64,000 nt of DNA from Comamonas koreensis (GTDB taxonomy: Bacteria > Pseudomonadota > Gammaproteobacteria > Burkholderiales > Burkholderiaceae_C), in the NCBI RefSeq assembly GCF_021026195.1, contig NZ_JAJNCT010000007.1:62001-126000 (forward strand), given 5' to 3'. The notes under the pieces were generated by a model. That model saw only the letters and a program-made list of their open reading frames with translations. It had not been told where the DNA came from and ran no database searches. The position numbers were made by a program, and so were the translations under genes. Shown here piece by piece: positions 27,681-36,989 of this stretch; the first letter of the stretch is position 1; every line of letters starts with the position of its first letter.

Positions 27681-27707
27681 AAAAAAGGACTGCCAAGGCA
27701 GTCCTTT
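27681..27707 (-). terminator. rho-independent terminator after ilvC
   Basis: AAAGGACTGCC and GGCAGTCCTTT form 11 bp arms with a 2 nt centre; the minus transcript runs into TTTTTT. It lies 46 bp past the ilvC stop. Confidence 0.88.
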
Positions 27708-27752
27708 GCGAATCAACGCCGCGCCGTTGCAGGCAGCGGCAGCCGATGTGAT

Positions 27753-28790
<1,038 letters not shown>

Positions 28791-28814
28791 TCAAAAATGC
28801 AAACAAACACTTGT

Positions 28815-29117
28815 TCAAGAATCTGTATCGTCAGGGGGCCTTGCGGTGTTTCCTGACGCCAGCAAATAAGCCCCCGCTACAAAAGCGCCCAATCCTACTA
28901 TGAGGGACAACCACAACTGGGAGCCTGGGGTAGCAAAGGCATCGGCCTGTGTGAGCAGTGGATCGCATTGGCGAATCTGGGTCCAGCCGCCCTGTTCCCA
29001 GGAGCATTCTGGATCATCTTGCTGTAGCGAAGACTCCACCAGCACAAGCCCCACCAGCAGCAGTACCACACCCACCGCCTGGCGGGCATGGCGTCGCAGC
29101 CGGTGACACCAGCGCAT
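28815..29117 (-). CDS. small two-helix membrane protein within the ilv operon (hypothetical)
   Basis: A 100-residue frame starts inside the ilvH stop codon (TAATG overlap) and ends 45 bp before ilvC, so it is probably translated by coupling. It has a basic N-terminus (MRWCHRLRRHARQA), a membrane helix at about 15-32, a Cys-containing middle loop (residues about 33-65, two Cys) and a second helix at about 68-88, ending in an acidic tail. I do not recognise the family. The position and overlap support a real gene; an unrelated housekeeping role is equally possible as one in amino acid synthesis. Confidence 0.62.
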   Translation of the reverse strand: MRWCHRLRRHARQAVGVVLLLVGLVLVESSLQQDDPECSWEQGGWTQIRQCDPLLTQADAFATPGSQLWLSLIVGLGAFVAGAYLLASGNTARPPDDTDS

Positions 29118-29608
29118 TACACGCGCAAGATGCGTTCACCGCGACCGATGCCGCTGGCACCGGTTCGCACGGTCTCAAGGATGGCTGACCGATCGATCGC
29201 GCTCAGGAAGGCATCGTTCTTGGCCTGGTCGCCGGTCACCTCGATGGTGTAGCTCTTCTCGGTCACATCGATGATGCGGCCACGGAAGATGTCGGCCATG
29301 CGCTTCATTTCTTCGCGCTCCTTGCCGACCGCCCGCACCTTGATCATCATCAGCTCGCGCTCGGTATAGGCGCCTTCGGTCAGATCGACCACCTTCACCA
29401 CTTCAATGAGGCGGTTGAGGTGCTTGGTAATCTGCTCGATGACGTCGTCCGAGCCGGTGGTGGTGATAGTCATGCGCGACAGCGAGGCATCCTCGGTGGG
29501 CGCCACGGTGAGGGACTCGATGTTGTAGCCACGGGCCGAAAACAAGCCCACCACGCGCGACAGGGCGCCTGGTTCGTTCTCCAGGAGAACCGCAATGATG
29601 TGTTTCAT
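29117..29608 (-). CDS. ilvH: acetolactate synthase small (regulatory) subunit
   Basis: 163-residue regulatory subunit that confers valine feedback on the large subunit. The N-terminal ACT domain reads MKHIIAVLLENEPGALSRVVGLFSARGYNIESL and the C-terminal ALS_ss_C domain contains EREEMKRMADIFRGRIIDV. It follows ilvI by 142 bp on the same strand and its stop overlaps the start of the small membrane ORF by one base. Confidence 0.95.
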   Translation of the reverse strand: MKHIIAVLLENEPGALSRVVGLFSARGYNIESLTVAPTEDASLSRMTITTTGSDDVIEQITKHLNRLIEVVKVVDLTEGAYTERELMMIKVRAVGKEREEMKRMADIFRGRIIDVTEKSYTIEVTGDQAKNDAFLSAIDRSAILETVRTGASGIGRGERILRV

Positions 29609-29750
29609 AAGAACAGATTCCTCTTTTCGCTACCCTCCCCCAACGCCGGTAAGCGCTGAGCTCGGTAGACAATAGATTCGTCAGAATGGAAAAACCGAAG
29701 GGAAGCTTGGACGCACGCTTGCAGCAAGGCGCGCCCAGCCAGGAAGGCGT

Positions 29751-31541
29751 TTACAGATCGTCCGCGCCCAACAGCATCTCGGTGATGCCCTTGCCGGCCT
29801 GGACCATCGGGAAGACGTTCTCGGTCGGATCGGTGCGGAAGTCGAGGAAAACGCTCTTGCGCTCTTCGCGGGCAATGCGCCGCGCTTCGCGCAGGGCGGG
29901 CTCCACATCCTCGGGCTTCTCGATCAGAATGCCCGCATGGCCATAGGCTTCGGCCAGCTTGACGAAGTCAGGCAGCGAATCCATGTAGCTGTGGCTGTAG
30001 CGCCCCGAGTATTCGATCTCTTGCCACTGGCGCACCATGCCCAGGAAGCGGTTGTTGAGCGCGCAGATGATGATCGGCGTCTCGTACTGGCGGCAGGTGG
30101 CCAGCTCCTGGATGTTCATCTGCACCGAGCCTTCGCCGGTGATGCAAAACACCTCGGCATCGGGCTTGGCCAGCTTGATGCCCATCGCATAGGGAATGCC
30201 CACACCCATCGTGCCCAGGCCACCCGAGTTGATCCAGCGGCGCGATTCCTCGAAGCGGTAGTACTGCGCAGCCCACATCTGGTGCTGGCCCACGTCCGAG
30301 GTCACATAGCAGTCCGCATCGCGGGTCATCTGCCACAGCGTCTCGACCACAAACTGTGGCTTGATGACTTCGGTGTTCTCGCGGTCATAGCGCAGGCAAT
30401 CGCGGCTGCGCCAGCCTTCGATGGTCTTCCACCAGTTTTGCAGCGCGTCGGCATCGGGGCTGGCCACGCTCTCGCGCACCATCGCGATCAGCTCGCTCAG
30501 CACTTCCTTGCAGTCGCCAACGATGGGCACATCCACCTTGACGCGCTTGGAGATCGACGAAGGGTCGATGTCGACATGGATGATCTTGCGGTCCACCGAC
30601 ATGAAGTGCTTGGGGTTGCCAATCACCCGGTCGTCAAAGCGCGCGCCCACGGCCAGCAGCACATCGCAGTTCTGCATCGCGTTGTTGGCCTCGATCGTGC
30701 CGTGCATGCCCAGCATGCCCAGGTATTTTTTGTCGCTGGCCGGATAGGCGCCCAGACCCAGCAGGGTGTGGGTCACCGGGTAGCCCAGCAGGTCCACCAG
30801 GGTGCGCAGCTCTTGCTCGGCGCCGCTCAGCAGCACGCCGCCACCGGTATAGATATACGGGCGCTTGGCCGCCAGCAGCAGCTGCAGGGCCTTGCGGATC
30901 TGGCCGCTGTGGCCCTTCTTGACCGGGTTGTAGGAGCGCATTTCCACCGTCGAGGGATAGCCGTTGTAGGCCACCTTCTTGAAGGAAACGTCCTTGGGGA
31001 TATCGATCACGACGGGGCCGGGACGGCCGGTGCGTGCGATATGGAAAGCTTTTTTCATCGTCAGTGCCAGATCGCGCACATCCTTGACCAGGAAGTTGTG
31101 CTTGACGATGGGGCGCGTGATACCGACCGTATCGCATTCCTGGAAAGCATCCGAGCCAATGGCGGTCGTGGATGTCTGACCGGAGATCACGACGATAGGG
31201 ATGCTGTCAGTGTAAGCAGTGGCAATACCGGTGACTGCATTCGTCAGGCCGGGACCAGAGGTGACGAGGGCCACACCCACCTCACCGGTGGCGCGGGCAA
31301 AGCCGTCTGCTGCATGCACTGCCGCCTGTTCGTGGCGAACCAGCACATGGTTGATGGTGTCTTGTTTGTAGAGCGCGTCGTAGATGTAGAGAACTGCACC
31401 GCCGGGGTAGCCCCACAGCTGCTTGACGCCTTCGGCCTGCAGTGCCTTGACCAGCACTTCAGCGCCCATGAGTTCTTGGGATTTCTGCGCGGACTGATGC
31501 GCCGCTTGCGCCGAGTTCTGTTCGGCCTTGGACATTTCCAT
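29751..31541 (-). CDS. ilvI: acetolactate synthase large (catalytic) subunit
   Basis: ThDP- and FAD-dependent synthase that condenses pyruvate with pyruvate or 2-ketobutyrate. The ATG at 31541 (AAAGG six bases upstream) gives 596 residues; the ATG two codons later is an alternative. The three ThDP-enzyme domains are clear: N-terminal PYR domain with the catalytic Glu in VRHEQAAVHAADG, a central FAD-binding domain, and the C-terminal PP domain with GEGSVQMNIQELAT and ALNNRFLGMVRQWQ. Residues 1-25 are a polar Gln/Ala/Ser extension. I see no regulatory leader peptide upstream. Symbol ilvI versus ilvB is a convention. Confidence 0.95.
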   Translation of the reverse strand: MEMSKAEQNSAQAAHQSAQKSQELMGAEVLVKALQAEGVKQLWGYPGGAVLYIYDALYKQDTINHVLVRHEQAAVHAADGFARATGEVGVALVTSGPGLTNAVTGIATAYTDSIPIVVISGQTSTTAIGSDAFQECDTVGITRPIVKHNFLVKDVRDLALTMKKAFHIARTGRPGPVVIDIPKDVSFKKVAYNGYPSTVEMRSYNPVKKGHSGQIRKALQLLLAAKRPYIYTGGGVLLSGAEQELRTLVDLLGYPVTHTLLGLGAYPASDKKYLGMLGMHGTIEANNAMQNCDVLLAVGARFDDRVIGNPKHFMSVDRKIIHVDIDPSSISKRVKVDVPIVGDCKEVLSELIAMVRESVASPDADALQNWWKTIEGWRSRDCLRYDRENTEVIKPQFVVETLWQMTRDADCYVTSDVGQHQMWAAQYYRFEESRRWINSGGLGTMGVGIPYAMGIKLAKPDAEVFCITGEGSVQMNIQELATCRQYETPIIICALNNRFLGMVRQWQEIEYSGRYSHSYMDSLPDFVKLAEAYGHAGILIEKPEDVEPALREARRIAREERKSVFLDFRTDPTENVFPMVQAGKGITEMLLGADDL

Positions 31542-31846
31542 GATCAACCTTTGTGAATTTCTCTAACGAAAAACCTCTGGTGCTCCTCGCCCAGCTCTTG
31601 TGGAGCCTGCTTGGAACTTGAGGCCAACGGACATGGGCGAGATGCTTGCGACGCCGGACCGTGACCCTTTTGCTTTTTGATGCTTATACATTATCGCACT
31701 GCAGCATTGCTTTGCGACAAGCTGCGGATTTTTTTTCGATAGGATGCGATAATCTAGGGCTTGATGCGGTGTTTTTTGCCACACTTGGTTTATTTGCCCG
31801 GGTAAAAAGCGAGAAATCTCTGAATAACCACGGTGTTGGGTACGAT

Positions 31847-32410
31847 TTGGCCACAGAACGAGAACTGTCCGACTTTCTGAAAAGCGTTGAAAAGCGAGCT
31901 TTCAAGCGCTCGCTTTTTCATGTGCGCGACCAGGAAGCAGCGCTCGACATCGTGCAGGACAGCATGATGAAGCTGGCCGAGCACTATGGGGACAAGCCGG
32001 CCAACGAGCTGCCGATGCTGTTCCAGCGCATTCTGTCCAACAGCACGCTCGACTGGTTCCGCCGCCAGAAGACGCGCAATGCGCTCTTCACGACGATGAG
32101 CGACTTCGAAGGCCCGGATGACGAGGGGGAATTCAACCTCCTGGACATCTACAACGCCGACAATGGAGACGCGGAGCAAAGTGCCGAGGACCACACCAAC
32201 CGCAAACAAACCCTTGCATTAATAGAAAAAGAGATACAACAGTTGCCAGCGCGTCAACGCGAAGCGTTTCTGATGCGTTATTGGGAAGAGATGGACATCG
32301 CAGAGACTGCAGCAGCCATGGGTTGCTCAGAGGGAAGTGTAAAAACCCACTGCTTTCGCGCCATCCAAACCTTGAGTAAAGTGCTTAAGGCCAAAGGAAT
32401 CGTGCTATGA
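31847..32410 (+). CDS. RpoE-like ECF sigma factor
   Basis: A TTG start at 31847 gives 187 residues beginning (M)ATERELSDFLKSVEKRAFKR, which is how close relatives start; the longer upstream frame has no family sequence. Sigma region 2 is at about 18-85 (AALDIVQDSMMKLAEHYGDK; STLDWFRRQKTR) and region 4 at about 125-180 (LPARQREAFLMRYWEEMDIAETAAAMGCSEGSVKTHCFRA). It overlaps the DUF3619 gene by ATGA. That pattern, an ECF sigma gene fused by overlap to a single-pass membrane protein, suggests DUF3619 as its anti-sigma factor. It is divergent from ilvI. Confidence 0.88.
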   Translation: MATERELSDFLKSVEKRAFKRSLFHVRDQEAALDIVQDSMMKLAEHYGDKPANELPMLFQRILSNSTLDWFRRQKTRNALFTTMSDFEGPDDEGEFNLLDIYNADNGDAEQSAEDHTNRKQTLALIEKEIQQLPARQREAFLMRYWEEMDIAETAAAMGCSEGSVKTHCFRAIQTLSKVLKAKGIVL

Positions 32411-32844
32411 ACCGCTCAAACACCGCCCAAACCGTTGTCAATGCTGAAATTTTTGCCCGCCGCGTTACCGCCCGGCTGAGCGAAGCCGAGGCTGATCTCG
32501 ACTACGACATCAGCGAACGTTTGCGAGCGGCCCGGGAGCGCGCCCTGTCCCGCCGCAAGGTGGTGGCGGTGCCTGCGATTGCACGCCAGCCCCAGCAAGA
32601 GGCTGCTGCGCCTTCTGGCAAACGCAACTGGTGGCGTGCCGTGGTGTCGGCTGTGCCGCTGAGCGCGATGGTTGCTGGCCTGGCCTTCTTCAATGGGGTT
32701 CAGGCCGACGAAGGCGCCAGCGAAATGGCTGAGTACGATGCCACCTTGCTGGCTGACGAGCTGCCGCCAAGCGCCTATACTGATCCTGGTTTTACCCAGT
32801 TTCTGAAGATCGCTGCCCAAAAGCAGCCCACTGACAAGCGTTGA
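32407..32844 (+). CDS. DUF3619 family single-pass membrane protein, candidate anti-sigma factor
   Basis: A 145-residue protein with a charged, presumably cytoplasmic N-terminal half (about 1-75, with the conserved-looking LDYDISERLRAARERAL) and one membrane helix (about 77-97). Its periplasmic tail ends in LLADELPPSAYTDPGFTQFLK. The topology and the 4 nt overlap with the ECF sigma gene are what a membrane anti-sigma factor would show, although no zinc site is present. The DUF3619 family has no proven function that I know of, so the role is inference. Confidence 0.75.
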   Translation: MNRSNTAQTVVNAEIFARRVTARLSEAEADLDYDISERLRAARERALSRRKVVAVPAIARQPQQEAAAPSGKRNWWRAVVSAVPLSAMVAGLAFFNGVQADEGASEMAEYDATLLADELPPSAYTDPGFTQFLKIAAQKQPTDKR

Positions 32845-33770
32845 GACACGATTACGATAACGATGAGGTAGCCGGCAACACGCCCGCCCCTTCGACCATC
32901 CCCGCCATGGCAGCCAGTATTTTGCTGGCTGCTTTTGCTGTTGTGGGCGTCTACGCCGGCAACAAGGCCGCCAACATCTACGGCAGCGCCGCCAGCGATC
33001 TGGTCAGCGCCAACAGCGTCACCCGCTCCAGCAGCCCGCGCAATGAGGGCCCCAGCTGGGAAGCGCTCGATGACGACCAGCGCACCGTGCTGGCGCCGCT
33101 CGAAGAGCAATGGAACTGGCTGACCACCCAGCAAAAAAGCCGCTGGATGATGATCGCCGACAGCTTTGACGATTTCTCCCCCGAAGAGCAGCTGCGCATT
33201 GGCGAGCACATGAAGGAATGGGCCAAGTTCAGCCTGTCCGACCAAAGCCAGGCGCGGCTTAACTATTCGAACATCAGCAGCCTCTCGGCCGAGGAAAAGC
33301 GCAAGCTCTGGGAAGACTACCAGGCACTCAGCGCCCGTGAGCGCAAGCGCCTGGCCCAGGGCGGCGCGCTCTACCACGGCGGCGTGGCGCTGGCACCCCG
33401 CCCTTCGGCCCGCAGTACCGGTCGCCTGGTCAAAGTGCCGGCGGCGGCCATCAACCCCAACCGCGCCAACCCGCCCAAGATCCTGCCGCCGCCTGAGATC
33501 CGCGTGCAGTCGCGCGGCATGGTGACGCCGGTCGAGGTCGGCCCGCTCACCGGGCCGGCACCTGCCGCCCATGGCGCAGCACCGGCGCCCGCCTTACCAC
33601 CCGCCCCCCCCCAGGCCTTGCCGCCCGCTCCGGTGGTAGAGACCGCCCCGGTGCAAATGCCCGCGCCGGTCACCTCCTCGCCACTGCCCCCACTGGATTC
33701 CCCAAGCCGGCCACCGGCGGGCGAATCACAGTCGCGCAGCAGCGACAGCCCGGTACACCCACCGACCTGA
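32841..33770 (+). CDS. DUF3106 family membrane-anchored protein with Pro-rich tail
   Basis: The frame begins with a TTG overlapping the DUF3619 stop; the next ATG is 22 codons later. Its 309 residues have one N-terminal membrane anchor (about 23-42). A helical DUF3106 domain follows (about 70-175; WNWLTTQQKSRWMMIADSF, LSAEEKRKLWEDYQALSARERKRL), and then a long Pro/Ala-rich tail (about 180-309). The tail coding region has a run of nine C at 33604-33612. Orientation suggests a periplasmic domain working with the sigma/DUF3619 pair; function unknown. Confidence 0.75.
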   Translation: MRHDYDNDEVAGNTPAPSTIPAMAASILLAAFAVVGVYAGNKAANIYGSAASDLVSANSVTRSSSPRNEGPSWEALDDDQRTVLAPLEEQWNWLTTQQKSRWMMIADSFDDFSPEEQLRIGEHMKEWAKFSLSDQSQARLNYSNISSLSAEEKRKLWEDYQALSARERKRLAQGGALYHGGVALAPRPSARSTGRLVKVPAAAINPNRANPPKILPPPEIRVQSRGMVTPVEVGPLTGPAPAAHGAAPAPALPPAPPQALPPAPVVETAPVQMPAPVTSSPLPPLDSPSRPPAGESQSRSSDSPVHPPT

Positions 33771-33780
33771 TACTGTCCGC

Positions 33781-34350
33781 ATGCAGACCTCCACCAGCAC
33801 AACAGCGCTCCCTCCCGGCTCCGTCACCACCAGCGCGCTGTTGCGCGCACCGCGCCTGGCGCGGCGCATGGCCTGCTGGTTGTACGAGGGCATGCTGATG
33901 TTTGGCGTGGTCTTCATGTCGGGTTACCTCTACAGCTCGCTGAGCCAGACCCGCAACGCGATGGACAACCGCCATGGCCTGCAGCTGTTCCTGTTCATCA
34001 TCTTTGGCATCTATTTCACCTGGTTCTGGCACAAGGGCCAGACCCTGGCGATGAAGACCTGGCATATCCGCATCGTGGACCGCAACGGCCACACCCTGAC
34101 GCAGGGCCGCGCGCTGCTGCGCTATGTCTGCAGCTGGCTGTGGTTTTTGCCGCCGCTGGTGGTCAGCATGCCCTTTGGCCTGCCGGTGGGCGAGATCGTG
34201 GTGCTGCTGAGCGGCTGGATCGTGCTCTGGGCGTTGGCCAGCCGGTTGCACCCGCTGCAGCAGTTCTGGCACGATGCGCTGGCCGGCACACGCCTGGTCA
34301 GTGCCGAGCGCCCTGCCCCACACATCAAGGCACCGGATCCGGCGGTATAG
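33781..34350 (+). CDS. RDD family membrane protein
   Basis: A 189-residue protein starting 10 bp after DUF3106. The RDD pattern is present as APRLARRMACWLYEGMLMFGV at its N-terminus, with further hydrophobic segments at about 62-80 (FLFIIFGIYFTWFWHKGQ) and 115-150. The conserved KTWHIRIVDRNG segment lies between them. RDD proteins are implicated in ion transport or membrane localisation in a few bacteria, but no substrate can be assigned here. Confidence 0.82.
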   Translation: MQTSTSTTALPPGSVTTSALLRAPRLARRMACWLYEGMLMFGVVFMSGYLYSSLSQTRNAMDNRHGLQLFLFIIFGIYFTWFWHKGQTLAMKTWHIRIVDRNGHTLTQGRALLRYVCSWLWFLPPLVVSMPFGLPVGEIVVLLSGWIVLWALASRLHPLQQFWHDALAGTRLVSAERPAPHIKAPDPAV

Positions 34351-34462
34351 GCTTACCCCTGTTGTGCCAGCGCTACCTGGTGCCAGAACCAGGCAGCGCG
34401 CCGATCAAATGTTGCAGTGCAATAATATGCTTTGACCTGCCCTCGCTATGCCATGATGGGCG

Positions 34463-34924
34463 ATGACCACGCCTCCGATGAACCAGCACGATCCCCGCCC
34501 CCCTGCCGACGCCGCCGTGCCAGCGCACGGCCTGGCCGACATCCATGCCGCCAACCCGCAAAAAAGCCGCACCGGCCTGACGCGCGTCTGGCATGCCGCC
34601 GGTTATTCGCTGCAAGGCCTGCGCGCCGGCTGGGGCGAAAAGGCCTTCCGCATGGAAGCCATCCTCGCGCTGCTGATGCTGCCCGCCTCCTTCTGGCTGG
34701 CGCGGGACTGGCGCGATTGGGCCTTGCTGATCACCCCGGTTTTCCTGGTGCTGATCGCCGAGCTGCTCAACACCGGCATTGAAATGGCGATGGACCGCTT
34801 TGGCCCTGAGTGGCATGTGCTGGCCAAGAAGGCCAAGGACATGGGCAGTGCCGCAGTGTTCCTGGCCCTGGTGCTGTGCGCGGCGGTGTGGCTGCCTGCG
34901 TTGTATGAAAGATTGTTGAAATGA
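34463..34924 (+). CDS. dgkA: diacylglycerol kinase
   Basis: Small inner-membrane kinase that phosphorylates diacylglycerol to phosphatidate. Of 153 residues, the first 40 are a polar extension. The DgkA domain follows with GYSLQGLRAGWGEKAFRME, the catalytic-type motif AELLNTGIEMAMDR and KKAKDMGSAAV, and three membrane helices. E. coli DgkA is about 122 residues. It overlaps the LOG gene by ATGA. Confidence 0.92.
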   Translation: MTTPPMNQHDPRPPADAAVPAHGLADIHAANPQKSRTGLTRVWHAAGYSLQGLRAGWGEKAFRMEAILALLMLPASFWLARDWRDWALLITPVFLVLIAELLNTGIEMAMDRFGPEWHVLAKKAKDMGSAAVFLALVLCAAVWLPALYERLLK

Positions 34925-35517
34925 CCCACTCCCCTTCCTTTTCGATGTGCGTTTACTGCGGCTCGCGCCCTGGCAAGCTCGAAGCCTTTGGCGAGGCCGC
35001 CCAGGCGGTCGGCCACTGGATTGGCAGCCACGGCGGCCAGCTGGTTTACGGCGGCGGCAAATCCGGCCTGATGGGCACGGTGGCCCGCGCCACGCGCGAG
35101 GCCGGCGGCCGCGTGGTCGGCGTGATCCCCAAGGCCTTGGTCGACCGCGAACTGGCCAATGAGCTCTGCGACGAGCTGCATGTGGTCACCACCATGCACG
35201 AGCGCAAGGCCATGATGGCCGAGCGCAGCAATGCCTTTATCGCGATCCCCGGCGGCATCGGCACCTTTGAAGAACTCTACGAGATCTGGACCTGGCGCCA
35301 GCTGGGCTACCACGACAAGCCCATCGGCATCCTCAACGCCAATGGCTACTACGACGGCATGCTGCAGTTCCTGCAGCAGTGCGTGGGCCAGGGCTTTATG
35401 GACGAGTGGCAGATGGGCCTCATCAAGAGCGGCAACGACCATGCCGCCCTGCTGGCCCAACTGGTCGAAGAAGCCGGCTTGGCGCAGCAAAGCGATGCGC
35501 TGCGCGCAGTAATCTAA
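34921..35517 (+). CDS. LOG family protein (cytokinin riboside phosphoribohydrolase-like)
   Basis: A 198-residue Rossmann-fold protein with the LOG signature PGGIGTFEELYEIWTWRQLG and the phosphate-binding YGGGKSGLMG. Members hydrolyse nucleoside 5'-monophosphates such as AMP or isopentenyl-AMP to the base and ribose phosphate. Old annotations call the family lysine decarboxylase, which is not supported. It follows dgkA with a 4 nt overlap and ends in a strong terminator. Confidence 0.9.
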   Translation: MTHSPSFSMCVYCGSRPGKLEAFGEAAQAVGHWIGSHGGQLVYGGGKSGLMGTVARATREAGGRVVGVIPKALVDRELANELCDELHVVTTMHERKAMMAERSNAFIAIPGGIGTFEELYEIWTWRQLGYHDKPIGILNANGYYDGMLQFLQQCVGQGFMDEWQMGLIKSGNDHAALLAQLVEEAGLAQQSDALRAVI

Positions 35518-35540
35518 GCAGCGCCCAGCAAACACAAAAA

Positions 35541-35570
35541 AAACGGCCCATTAAACGGGCCGTTTGCTTT
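35541..35570. terminator. terminator after the LOG gene
   Basis: AAACGGCCC and GGGCCGTTT form a 9 bp stem with a 7 nt loop. A-rich sequence on the left and GCTTTTG on the right make it usable from both the LOG side and the convergent MHS-transporter side. Confidence 0.82.
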
Positions 35571-35625
35571 TGCGGGATCACCGCCTCCACCATAGAACGA
35601 GGTGGAGGTTTTTAGGATAGAGCAC

Positions 35626-36921
35626 TTAGTCGTTGTCCGCCACGGTCTTTGCGAACGCAATACCAATCAGCGAGATCACCGCCGTGCCCACGATGTACCA
35701 GGCCACCGGCACCCAGGAGCCGTTGTAGGTGTTGAGCAGCCAGGTGGCGAGCAAGGGGGCGGTGCCGCCCGCCAGCGCCGCGCCAATCTGGTAGCCCAGG
35801 GTGATGCCGGTGTAGCGCACACGGGTCGAGAAAATCTCCGAGAACAAGGTGCCCAGCACGGCGGTGATGGGCGCCCAGACGAGACCCAGGCCGACGACGG
35901 TGGCGATGACCAGGCTGGTCATGCTGCGCTGCTCGAGCAGCATGAAGTACGGAAAGGTGAAGGCGGCCATCACCAGGGTGCCTGCCACAAACATGCGCTT
36001 GCGGCCAATGCTGTCCGACAGGCGCCCCATGATCGGGATCATCAAGGTGGTGAGCAGGGTCGCAATGGTCACCGCATTGAGCACGGAGATCCGCTCAAAG
36101 CCCAAGGTGGCGGTGGCGTAGCTGACGATGAAGGTCGAGAAGATATAGAACGGAGCCGTTTCCACAAACTTGATGGCAACGGCCACCAGCACCGCGCGCC
36201 AGTGGTAGCGCAGCGTTTCGACCAGCGGGATCTTGGCCACATTGCCGCTGGCCTTGGCCTGCTTGAAGGCGGGAGTCTCATCGATGCCCTTGCGGATCCA
36301 CAGCCCCAGGAACACCAGGATGGCGCTCAGCAGGAAAGGCACGCGCCAGCCCCAGGCCAGGAACTGGTCATCGGGCAAGGTGCTCATCACGGTGATGGCC
36401 AAGGTCGCCAGCACCATGCCTATGGTCACGCCCATCTGCGGCACGCTGCCAAACAGACCCTTGCGGTTCTTGGGCGCGTACTCGTAGGCCAGCAGCAGCG
36501 CGCCGCCCCACTCACCGCCAATGCCCAGGCCTTGCACCAGCCGCAACACGATCAGCAGAATCGGCGCCCATATCCCAATCTGTTCATAGCCCGGCAGCAG
36601 GCCGATCAGCACCGTGGCGCCACCCATCAGCGACAAGGTGATCACCAAGGTCTTCTTGCGCCCGATGCGGTCTCCGATGTGCGAGAAGATAAAGCCGCCC
36701 AGTGGCCGGATGAAAAAGGTCAGCGAGAAGGTCAGATACGACAGCATCAGTCCCACGACCGGGTCCGAGGTCGGGAAGAACACCTTCCCGAACACCAGCG
36801 CCGCCGTGGTCGCATAGAGGAAATAGTCAAACCACTCGATGGAGCTCCCCATCAGACTGGCAATCAGAACTCGCTTGTTGGTGGCCGCAGACGCTGCTGG
36901 CTCGGTCGAAGATGTGCGCAT
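35626..36921 (-). CDS. MFS transporter, metabolite:H+ symporter (MHS) family
   Basis: A 431-residue, 12-helix permease. The MHS features are SSIEWFDYFLYATTAALVF near the N-terminus, the loop motif GDRIGRKKTL between helices 2 and 3, and GIGGEWGGALLLAYEYAP in helix 5. MHS members import dicarboxylates, shikimate, betaine/proline or similar. Its start is 68 bp after the stop of the ornithine-cyclodeaminase-like gene on the same strand, so it likely imports the substrate or precursor handled by that enzyme (inference). Confidence 0.9.
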   Translation of the reverse strand: MRTSSTEPAASAATNKRVLIASLMGSSIEWFDYFLYATTAALVFGKVFFPTSDPVVGLMLSYLTFSLTFFIRPLGGFIFSHIGDRIGRKKTLVITLSLMGGATVLIGLLPGYEQIGIWAPILLIVLRLVQGLGIGGEWGGALLLAYEYAPKNRKGLFGSVPQMGVTIGMVLATLAITVMSTLPDDQFLAWGWRVPFLLSAILVFLGLWIRKGIDETPAFKQAKASGNVAKIPLVETLRYHWRAVLVAVAIKFVETAPFYIFSTFIVSYATATLGFERISVLNAVTIATLLTTLMIPIMGRLSDSIGRKRMFVAGTLVMAAFTFPYFMLLEQRSMTSLVIATVVGLGLVWAPITAVLGTLFSEIFSTRVRYTGITLGYQIGAALAGGTAPLLATWLLNTYNGSWVPVAWYIVGTAVISLIGIAFAKTVADND

Positions 36922-36989
36922 GGAAGGAATGAATCAGATAGCAAAAAAATGAAGGGTAGCCCGGCCCGCACCGGGCGGGGCTATGCAGA

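Noticed and set aside
31563..31784. Small frame before ilvI as a possible ilv leader peptide
   Set aside because: Its codons show no run of Ile, Val or Leu, and no alternative terminator/antiterminator pair is visible before ilvI.
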